Assembly: GCA_029940245.1 (NCBI GenBank) | Contig: JAOZRF010000177.1 | Span: 1 to 6,117 of the forward strand | DNA from: Desulfobacula sp. | GTDB lineage: Bacteria > Desulfobacterota > Desulfobacteria > Desulfobacterales > Desulfobacteraceae | Direction of reading: 5' to 3' | DNA length: 6,117 nt | Shown here: piece after piece, positions 1-4,902 of the stretch | How the letters are laid out: each line of letters opens with the position of its first letter | Numbering within the stretch: the stretch's first letter is position 1 | Position numbers and translations under genes: made by a program | The notes under the pieces: generated by a model | Told to the model about the DNA's origin: nothing | What the model saw: the letters and a program-made list of their open reading frames with translations, nothing else | Databases searched by the model: none

Positions 1-131
1 TTTTGGAAGCCGATTCATCCTGTCCGGCAGCGTTGTGAAAACACGACATATACTTAATATGCCTTAGTTTACACGCCTTGCCGGACAGGCGACTCAACTC
101 CCATAATTGGTAATTAATTTTTGAGTGGACC
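1..131. repeat. Gene-free left edge with a large imperfect hairpin (19-89)
   Basis: CCTGTCCGGCA at 19-29 is perfectly complementary to TGCCGGACAGG at 79-89, giving an 11-bp stem around a 49-nt loop. Inside the loop a second small hairpin pairs GTTGTG (32-37) with CACGAC (42-47) across an AAAA loop with one G-U pair. The right arm can alternatively fold on itself, CGCCT (74-78) with AGGCG (87-91). The structure lies just past the 3' end of the minus-strand prepilin peptidase gene, but no T-run follows the stem on either strand, so it does not look like an intrinsic terminator. It could be a dispersed palindromic repeat or part of a gene to the left of the window. No reading frame in 1-131 looks like a gene. 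Confidence 0.55.
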
Positions 132-923
132 CTACGTCCTTAAAATTGTTAAATACCATTGGATTAATTGTTCTCCAAAAAAAATGTATAAAATTGCACC
201 CATGGCCAGAAAAGGTCCAAAGGGAATTTTTAATTTTGAATCCGCGATTCTGGTGTAAACCATTATTAAAATCCCGAAAAAGGTGCCCAACAATGATCCG
301 GCAAAAATAATAAAAAAAACACCTTTAATCCCTGTTGCCGCCCCGATCATTGCCAGAAGCTTTATATCGCCGCCGCCCATGCCTTCCTGTTTTTTAATCA
401 GAAAATATAAAAAGGCCACTGCATATAGACTGCCGCCGCCGGCAAAAATGCCCAGAATGGTATCTTTAATTGTCATTTCAGGTAAAAAATAAAAAGAAGA
501 TGCAAATATCAGGATACCTGGAAGCGATATAATATCCGGAATAATCTGATGGTCAATATCAATAAAGGAAATGGTGATCAAAACACTTATAAAGACAAAC
601 CAGTACACCATGGTAAGCCCTATACCAAATTTATAGAACAGCAGAACGGCAAAAATACCGGTCAAAGTTTCTATGAAAGGATATCTTATGGATATCGGGT
701 TATGGCAGAACTTGCACCGGCCTTTTAAAAACACATAGCTTAAGATGGGAATATTGCAGTAAAACGGAATGCTTTGTTTGCACACAGGACAGAATGAACC
801 CGGAGTAACAATTGAATTATTTTCCGGTATCCTGTAAATACAAACATTTAAAAAACTTCCAATACACGCGCCAAAGATAAAAACAAATATTGTAAACATG
901 AAAAAATAGTTAAAACCCATCAT
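132..923 (-). CDS. pilD: Prepilin leader peptidase / N-methyltransferase (PilD/GspO family)
   Basis: This is an inner-membrane aspartic protease that removes the short leader of type IV pilins and type II secretion pseudopilins and then methylates the new N-terminal residue. The 263-residue protein has the family order. A hydrophobic first segment contains GSFLNVCIYR (residues 22-31). Next comes the cytoplasmic zinc-binding loop with two CxxC pairs, CPVC (45-48) and CKFC (70-73). The bundle of membrane helices carries the IDIDHQIIPD motif (121-130) and the second active-site motif GMGGGDIK (181-188, Asp186). The C-terminal IPFGPFLAMG (233-242) is also typical, and length is normal. The start at 923 is chosen because AGAGGA (minus strand, 935-940) lies 11 nt upstream; a second ATG at 918-920 is possible. 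No pilin or secretion genes are in view, so whether it serves pili, secretion or both is unknown. The gene diverges from lon. Confidence 0.93.
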   Translation of the reverse strand: MMGFNYFFMFTIFVFIFGACIGSFLNVCIYRIPENNSIVTPGSFCPVCKQSIPFYCNIPILSYVFLKGRCKFCHNPISIRYPFIETLTGIFAVLLFYKFGIGLTMVYWFVFISVLITISFIDIDHQIIPDIISLPGILIFASSFYFLPEMTIKDTILGIFAGGGSLYAVAFLYFLIKKQEGMGGGDIKLLAMIGAATGIKGVFFIIFAGSLLGTFFGILIMVYTRIADSKLKIPFGPFLAMGAILYIFFGEQLIQWYLTILRT

Positions 924-1044
924 CCTAATTTTTTTCCTCTGCTAACCTTAAAAAAAATTTTTTAAGAACGTTGTAAAATAAAAAATATGTTTTATTGTAA
1001 AGTCACAAATATGAAAGAACTTATAATGAATGTCAAGGAGACAA
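924..1044. promoter_or_regulatory. Divergent pilD/lon intergenic promoter region
   Basis: These 121 bp separate two divergent genes and should hold promoters in both directions. The region is very A+T-rich. At 947-966 there is a near palindrome, CTT followed by eight A, six T and AAG, which would be intrinsically bent and could act as an UP-like element or a nucleoid-protein site. For lon, TTGTAA (971-976) and TATTGT (993-998), 16 nt apart, form a weak sigma70-like pair that would leave a leader of about 40 nt. I see no sigma32-type heat-shock promoter (CTTGAA with CCCCAT). No convincing minus-strand promoter for pilD could be fixed. The region assignment is sound; the individual boxes are guesses. 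Confidence 0.4.
1035..1040 (+). promoter_or_regulatory. Shine-Dalgarno site that fixes the lon start
   Basis: AAGGAG lies 4 nt before the ATG at 1045. A longer in-frame reading from the ATG at 1030 would place this ribosome-binding site inside the coding sequence and has no such site of its own, so 1045 is the preferred start. The protein then begins MAEADIDDL. Confidence 0.8.
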
Positions 1045-3468
1045 ATGGCTGAAGCAGATATTGATGACCTAATTGAAATTATAGAAAAAGAAAGCAATTT
1101 GGAGAATATACCCACAACCCTGCCCATGATGCCGGTAAGGGATATTGTTGTGTTTACGGATATGCTGCTGCCCTTGTTTGTTGGCCGTAAAAAATCCATT
1201 ACAGCAGTTGAAGAGAGCATTGAATATGATCGTTACATTTTTCTGACAGCGCAGAAAGATTCTGAAGTGGAGAAACCAATTGCTGAGGATCTGTATAATG
1301 TCGGTACTGTCGGCAGAGTTCAAAAAATGATCAAACTGCCCGATGGCAGGATTAAGGCTTTGGTTCAGGGTTTAGCCAAGGCAAAAGTATTGGATTATGT
1401 TAAAAAGAAATCTTTTTTTAAAGTTCATATTGAAATTTTAAAAGATATAGATTCTCCTGAATTGAATATTGAAGAGGAAGCGTTAATGCGTAATGTCAAA
1501 GAGGCCAGTGAAAAATTGCTGGCACTCAAAGGAGAGTTTTCCGGGGAGGTCGGGGATTTACTGTCTCATATTGAATCTCCGGGTAAGCTTGCTGATCTTG
1601 TTGCTTCCAATATCAATTTAAAGGTTGAAGATGCCCAGGGTTTACTTGAAATTATAGATGGAACCGAACGGTTGAAAAAAGTGAATGATCTTTTGGCAAA
1701 AGAGCTGGATCTTTCAACGGTTCAAGCCAAAATTCAAATCAATGTCAAGGATGAGATTTCTAGAAATCAAAGGGATTATTATCTGAGAGAACAGGTGAAA
1801 GCCATTCACAGGGAACTTGGGGAGAGTGATGAAAAGCTTGCTGAAATAAAAGAATTCAAAGCAAAGATTAAAAAATGTAAAATGCCCAGAGATTGTGAAA
1901 AAGAGACCATAAAACAGCTCAAACGTCTTGAACAGATGCATTCTGATTCTTCTGAAGCGTCCGTTGTAAGGACTTATCTTGACTGTATTGTTGAGTTGCC
2001 GTGGAGCAAATCAACAAAAGATTTTCTGGATATATCAAAATCAGAAGAAGTCCTGAATATGGATCATTTTGGTCTGGACAAAGTCAAAGAAAGAATTCTT
2101 GAATATTTAAGTGTCAGAAAGCTGAACCCTAAAAAAAAGGGACAGATCATCTGTTTTGTTGGCCCTCCCGGGGTTGGAAAAACATCCCTGGGACAGACCA
2201 TCGCCAAAGCCATGAAGCGTAAGTTTCATCGGGTATCTCTGGGCGGTATCAGGGATGAGGCTGAAATAAGAGGGCATAGAAGAACCTATATCGGCTCCAT
2301 GCCGGGACGGATTTTACAGGGATTAAGGCAGTGTAATACAAATAATCCTGTATTTATGCTTGATGAAATCGATAAACTGGGCAATGATTTCAGGGGAGAT
2401 CCGTCTTCTGCCCTTTTAGAGGCCCTTGATCCGGAACAGAACTTTGCATTTTCAGATCATTATCTGAATATGCCCTTTGATCTTTCCAATGTGCTTTTTA
2501 TTTTAACGGCTAATATATCTGACACCATTCCATCTGCCTTACTGGACAGGATGGAGATGATCACAATCACCGGATATACCCGGCAGGAAAAAAAGGTGAT
2601 TGCAGAAAAACATCTTTTACCCAGAAAATTGAAAGATAACGGGCTTGTTCACCGATCCGTCAAAATAAGCTCCGGCGCGATGATGCAGATTATTGCAGAG
2701 TATACACTGGAAGCGGGCCTGCGGGGCCTTGAAAGGAAACTGGATGCCATTTGCAGAAAAATTGCAAGAAAGATTGCAGAGGGTAAAAAAGGTAAATTTT
2801 TAATAACCAGGCAAAATCTTACAAAATATCTGGGACCGCCAAAATATATTTCTGAGCTTGACCAGGAAGAAAGTCAGGTGGGTCTGGCAACGGGGCTTGC
2901 ATGGACTGAAGCCGGTGGAGAGCAGCTTTATATTGAAGTATCTCTTTATCAGGGAAAAGGAGAACTACTGGTCACAGGACAAATCGGTGAAGTGATGCAG
3001 GAGTCTGCCAGGGCAGCTCTCACATATACAAAAGCCAATGCAGATAAATTTGATATCCGTAAAAAAGATCTTGATAATAAGGATATTCATATTCACGTGC
3101 CTGCAGGCGCCATTCCCAAAGACGGCCCTTCAGCCGGCATTGCCATGGCAACGGCATTGATCTCTGCATTCACAGGGCGCAAAGTCAATAATAAAGTGGG
3201 CATGACCGGTGAAATTTCCCTGAGGGGAAGGGTCCTGCCCATTGGCGGGCTAAAAGAAAAAGCCCTTGGCGCATTGCGGGCCGGGATTAACCATATCATC
3301 ATTCCTGAGAAAAACAGAAATGATTTATATGATATGCCAAAGGTGATCAAAAATAAAATAAAGTTTACCTGTGTTAAAGATATCCGTGAAGTCTTTGAAA
3401 TCGCCCTTGAAGAAAAATCCATAAAAGAAAAACCAGTAAACGTAAAATCTGGAAAAGAAAAGGCTTAA
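1045..3468 (+). CDS. lon: Lon ATP-dependent protease (LonA type)
   Basis: Lon is a cytoplasmic homohexameric AAA+ serine protease that unfolds and degrades misfolded and regulatory proteins. Residues are numbered from the ATG at 1045 (807 aa, normal for LonA). The N-terminal substrate-recognition domain spans about 25-205 and includes LPMMPVRDIVVFTDMLLPLFVG near its start. A charged helical linker follows (about 210-300). The AAA+ module has Walker A GPPGVGKT (373-380), Walker B VFMLDEID (436-443), sensor-1 TAN near 490 and the LLDRMEMI segment near 500. The C-terminal protease domain has the catalytic serine in KDGPSAG (Ser696) and the catalytic lysine in GGLKEK (Lys739, by the 43-residue spacing to serine in E. 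coli Lon). A short lysine-rich tail ends the protein. No damage or missing residue is seen. tsaB begins 5 nt after the stop, suggesting one transcript. Bacteria of this type may carry more than one lon; paralogues cannot be judged here. Confidence 0.98.
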   Translation: MAEADIDDLIEIIEKESNLENIPTTLPMMPVRDIVVFTDMLLPLFVGRKKSITAVEESIEYDRYIFLTAQKDSEVEKPIAEDLYNVGTVGRVQKMIKLPDGRIKALVQGLAKAKVLDYVKKKSFFKVHIEILKDIDSPELNIEEEALMRNVKEASEKLLALKGEFSGEVGDLLSHIESPGKLADLVASNINLKVEDAQGLLEIIDGTERLKKVNDLLAKELDLSTVQAKIQINVKDEISRNQRDYYLREQVKAIHRELGESDEKLAEIKEFKAKIKKCKMPRDCEKETIKQLKRLEQMHSDSSEASVVRTYLDCIVELPWSKSTKDFLDISKSEEVLNMDHFGLDKVKERILEYLSVRKLNPKKKGQIICFVGPPGVGKTSLGQTIAKAMKRKFHRVSLGGIRDEAEIRGHRRTYIGSMPGRILQGLRQCNTNNPVFMLDEIDKLGNDFRGDPSSALLEALDPEQNFAFSDHYLNMPFDLSNVLFILTANISDTIPSALLDRMEMITITGYTRQEKKVIAEKHLLPRKLKDNGLVHRSVKISSGAMMQIIAEYTLEAGLRGLERKLDAICRKIARKIAEGKKGKFLITRQNLTKYLGPPKYISELDQEESQVGLATGLAWTEAGGEQLYIEVSLYQGKGELLVTGQIGEVMQESARAALTYTKANADKFDIRKKDLDNKDIHIHVPAGAIPKDGPSAGIAMATALISAFTGRKVNNKVGMTGEISLRGRVLPIGGLKEKALGALRAGINHIIIPEKNRNDLYDMPKVIKNKIKFTCVKDIREVFEIALEEKSIKEKPVNVKSGKEKA

Positions 3469-3473
3469 ATAAA

Positions 3474-4178
3474 GTGAAACTGCTTTGTCTGAGTACAGCA
3501 GAACAAGGATGCAGCCTGGCAGTTGTTGATGGGGACTCTCTTGTTTGTGAAGAGTTCTGGGAAGTAAATCAGACCCATTCCACACGATTGTTAAAAATGA
3601 TTGAACATATGCTTGAAAAAAGAGCCTGCATAGCGCTTTCTGATATTGATGCCTTTGTTGCTGCAAAGGGACCGGGCAGCTTTACCGGACTTCGTATCGG
3701 GATCAGTGTGATCAAAGGGTTGGCCTGTGCCATGGAAAAACCCTGCCTTGGTGTTTCAAGCCTTGATGGGATAGCATTCCGGTTTGTTCATTCAAAAATT
3801 CCCGTTTGCGTTATGATGGATGCCAGAAGAAGCCAGGTCTATTGTGCAGCCTATCAATTTGATCAGGGAAGGCTTGTTTCCAAAAGCCAGGAAAAAGTGC
3901 TCAGCCCGGAACAGGCCATAGAAATGACAAAAGGACCCACATTGTTTGCAGGATCAGGGTCAAACGCCTATAAAGGCATAATTGAACAAACCGCAGACCA
4001 TCCCGTCATGGCCCACAATTTTTTAAGTTCTGTGAACGCGGTTGCATTGATCCGCTCACTTTATTTAAAAGCGGATTTTTTAAATCAACCTGCAAATATT
4101 CTGGTTCCCAGTTATATCAGAAAGTCTGATGCCCAATTGTTGAAAAATAGGATAGTTACCATAGAGAATTTTACATAA
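3474..4178 (+). CDS. tsaB: tRNA threonylcarbamoyladenosine biosynthesis protein TsaB
   Basis: TsaB is the non-catalytic ASKHA-fold partner that dimerises with TsaD. With TsaE the complex transfers threonylcarbamoyl from TsaC product to A37 of ANN-decoding tRNAs (t6A). The hallmark GPGSFTGLRIG is at residues 66-76, MDARRSQVY at 115-123, and the C-terminal PSYIRKSDAQ at 212-221. The length of 234 aa is usual. The start is a GTG; the only nearby ribosome-binding candidate is AAGG at 3460-3463, inside the end of lon and about 10 nt upstream, so expression may rely on coupling to lon translation (spacing 5 nt). At the N terminus the common IDTS/IDTA motif reads CLSTA, so the aspartate is replaced by serine. 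TsaB does not carry the catalytic ATP site, so this need not inactivate it. tsaD, tsaC and tsaE are not in the window. Confidence 0.95.
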   Translation: MKLLCLSTAEQGCSLAVVDGDSLVCEEFWEVNQTHSTRLLKMIEHMLEKRACIALSDIDAFVAAKGPGSFTGLRIGISVIKGLACAMEKPCLGVSSLDGIAFRFVHSKIPVCVMMDARRSQVYCAAYQFDQGRLVSKSQEKVLSPEQAIEMTKGPTLFAGSGSNAYKGIIEQTADHPVMAHNFLSSVNAVALIRSLYLKADFLNQPANILVPSYIRKSDAQLLKNRIVTIENFT

Positions 4179-4232
4179 CCAGTTCCAGGGTGATCGCCTT
4201 ACGTCCGCTGGATGGACATTGCTACAAGCTCT
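4179..4232 (+). repeat. Palindromic repeat copy A (partner of copy B)
   Basis: This copy starts right at the tsaB stop. Its right end ACAAGCTCT (4224-4232) pairs perfectly with AGAGCTTGT (4330-4338). Further out the pairing with copy B continues in patches (CCAT/ATGG-type blocks, then TGATC..CCTT against AAGG..GATCA). It reads in the same direction as copy C: CCAGT, AGG, TGAT and GCCTT occur in register in both, about 21 of the first 30 positions by eye. It is the most diverged of the three copies. Confidence 0.6.
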
Positions 4233-4245
4233 AACCTGAAGGTCA
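4233..4245 (+). repeat. 13-mer AACCTGAAGGTCA, first of two direct copies
   Basis: AACCTGAAGGTCA at 4233-4245 recurs exactly at 4426-4438, where it opens the HEARO-like RNA. The first copy follows the copy A arm directly. Flanking sequence differs, so it may be the remnant 5' end of an earlier related element, or a chance match; 13 bp alone is not decisive. Confidence 0.4.
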
Positions 4246-4267
4246 CACGTAAAATTACTTTCGCTGA

Positions 4268-4309
4268 CCGCCATGAACTCGCTCATTCTTCGCTCAAACA
4301 CCATGGCGG
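4268..4309. repeat. Hairpin repeat with 8-bp GC-rich stem in the loop of A-B
   Basis: CCGCCATG (4268-4275) pairs perfectly with CATGGCGG (4302-4309) around a 26-nt loop. On the minus strand the loop contains GAGCGA twice, as TGTTTGAGCGA then GAGCGAGTTC. A supporting outer stem pairs ATTACT (4254-4259) with AGTAAT (4322-4327). The look is that of a dispersed palindromic (REP-like) unit. The translated minus strand gives a short FERRMSEF string that I regard as an artefact of such repeats and not a protein. Confidence 0.55.
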
Positions 4310-4329
4310 CTTAACCGCTACAGTAATCA

Positions 4330-4402
4330 AGAGCTTGTAAGCAAAGATCCATATGCTCCCGCAAGGGGATCAACCTTCCACGGGCAGAGATAGCAAGTTT
4401 GT
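4330..4402 (-). repeat. Palindromic repeat copy B, left arm of the 48-bp inverted repeat
   Basis: Positions 4355-4402 are the reverse complement of 4680-4727 (copy C) at 43 of 48 positions with no gap. Mismatches are at arm positions 13, 14, 28, 34 and 35. The outer part of this copy (4330-4383) also pairs with copy A, so B is shared by two competing hairpins, A-B and B-C. Within the arm, the minus strand can form a small TCCC/GGGA hairpin. Confidence 0.85.
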
Positions 4403-4425
4403 AAGCACTCTTTTCCATTGACCGG

Positions 4426-4661
4426 AACCTGAAGGTCAGACCTGAATTTGCAGACGGTATTTTCTTAGAGATAAAATCCGCACGGTGGGAACCGATAAAA
4501 ATAAAATTACGGATGTAAAGAAATAATTGAAGTTTAGATTTTCAGGATACTTTTGAATAAAGCACGAACTTCAGAGAATAGTCCGGGGTGTTTTTCAAAC
4601 CATGAAAAGCCTGGATTATTTATGCTTGGGTTCTCTGAATAGTAGCCAGATACCACATCTT
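4426..4661 (+). ncRNA. HEARO-like structured RNA (orphan IscB-type omega-RNA scaffold)
   Basis: A folded RNA is supported by several stems. TTCAGAGAA (4570-4578) pairs perfectly with TTCTCTGAA (4631-4639). Inside it GTTTTTC (4590-4596) pairs with GAAAAGC (4604-4610). CTGG (4611-4614) can pair across with CCAG (4646-4649). Upstream, CCTGAA (4441-4446) pairs with TTCAGG (4541-4546) around a hairpin ATCCG/CGGAT (4476-4480, 4510-4514) that encloses CGGT/ACCG. The string GAATAGTCCGGGGTG (4576-4590), then GCCTGG (4609-4614), then CTCTGAATAGTAGCCAGATACC matches my memory of the HEARO consensus. ATGA follows at 4662-4665; HEARO elements are known to sit just upstream of ATGA or GTGA. In IscB systems the guide is the sequence 5' of the scaffold, here about 4410-4425. 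No IscB/HNH gene is present, hence orphan. The 5' boundary is set at the 13-mer AACCTGAAGGTCA and is uncertain by some tens of bases. The family call is from memory, without a covariance-model search. Confidence 0.62.
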
Positions 4662-4679
4662 ATGATTGATGGGATTTTT

Positions 4680-4727
4680 ACAAACTTGCTATACCTGCCA
4701 GTGGAAGGTTGATTGCCTTGCGGGAGC
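4680..4727 (+). repeat. Palindromic repeat copy C, right arm of the 48-bp inverted repeat
   Basis: This is the inverted partner of 4355-4402 (43 of 48 identical). It contains a smaller palindrome, AGGTTG (4706-4711) with CAACCT (4727-4732). Together the arms could fold any transcript spanning 4355-4727 into a stem of over 40 bp carrying the HEARO-like RNA as its head. Confidence 0.85.
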
Positions 4728-4753
4728 AACCTGGAACGGGTTATGGTAAATAT

Positions 4754-4828
4754 CCAGACGATGGCAAACAATTTTTAACACGAAATAAATTAAAATTTAA
4801 AAAATCTATTTGTGATTGCCCTGTCTGG
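4754..4828. repeat. Interrupted inverted repeat CCAGAC..GGCAA / TTGCC..GTCTGG
   Basis: CCAGAC (4754-4759) and GGCAA (4763-4767) pair with TTGCC (4816-4820) and GTCTGG (4823-4828), with a 3/2-nt internal loop. The enclosed 48 nt are almost pure A+T. No T-run follows the stem, so it is not an obvious terminator of the preceding genes. It may be another member of the palindromic cluster or a regulatory site upstream of the DUF2400 gene. Confidence 0.45.
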
Positions 4829-4902
4829 TCCTGAATTTGCTTACTTATCTGTTATGAGATAAAAATTGCTCTGATATTAAAAAACAGGTGTGTAAAATTA
4901 GG

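Larger units (their letters stand above)
4179..4902. other. Gene-free structured block between tsaB and the DUF2400 gene
   Basis: About 720 bp begin directly after the tsaB stop and contain no credible protein gene. The only longer frame is on the minus strand at 4080-4304. It overlaps the end of tsaB, crosses the hairpin repeats and has no family resemblance. Instead the block is a stack of inverted repeats. Three related roughly 50-bp copies lie at 4179-4232, 4330-4402 and 4680-4727. There are hairpins at 4268-4309 and 4754-4828, and a HEARO-like RNA at about 4426-4661. It resembles an insertion hot spot made of small non-coding mobile or palindromic elements. From 4829 to 4902 only A+T-rich sequence and a 6-bp stem (TTATCT 4845-4850 with AGATAA 4857-4862) are seen. 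A promoter for the downstream pair of genes should lie here, but none can be named with confidence. Confidence 0.75.

Noticed and set aside
19..89. Intrinsic terminator for the minus-strand pilD
   Set aside because: The stem is followed on the minus strand by mixed sequence with no T-run, and the 49-nt loop is too long.
19..98. Integron attC site
   Set aside because: ACTCAAC at 92-98 fits the RYYYAAC core pattern but sits on the wrong side of the hairpin for its orientation, and no partner GTTRRRY lies at the other end.
125..492. Plus-strand reading frames at 125-310 and 283-492
   Set aside because: They lie opposite the clearly real pilD gene and show no protein-family features.
1022..1027. 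Perfect TATAAT as the lon -10 box
   Set aside because: Transcription would start at about the ribosome-binding site, leaving almost no leader, and no good -35 lies 16-18 nt upstream (TTGTAA at 995-1000 gives 21 nt).
1030..1044. Lon starting at the ATG at 1030
   Set aside because: AAGGAG at 1035-1040 is an ideal ribosome site for the ATG at 1045 and would fall inside the longer reading frame, which has no site of its own.
3093..3666. Minus-strand reading frames opposite the lon and tsaB junction
   Set aside because: They are shadows of lon and tsaB, whose own frames carry all conserved motifs.
4080..4304. 74-codon minus-strand reading frame beginning MVFERRMSEF
   Set aside because: It overlaps the tsaB 3' end and runs through the A arm and the GC-rich hairpin repeat. 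The FERR-MSEF string is the translation of the repeat; no family resemblance.
4426..4661. Group I or group II intron remnant
   Set aside because: AATAGTCC and CCGCACGGTGG recall intron core pieces, but no domain V hairpin with a proper catalytic triad and no P7/P3 partner could be found; the HEARO reading explains more of the stems.
4179..4902. CRISPR array or tRNA gene
   Set aside because: The repeats alternate in orientation, are only three, and are unevenly spaced; no cloverleaf with a TTCGA-type T loop is present.
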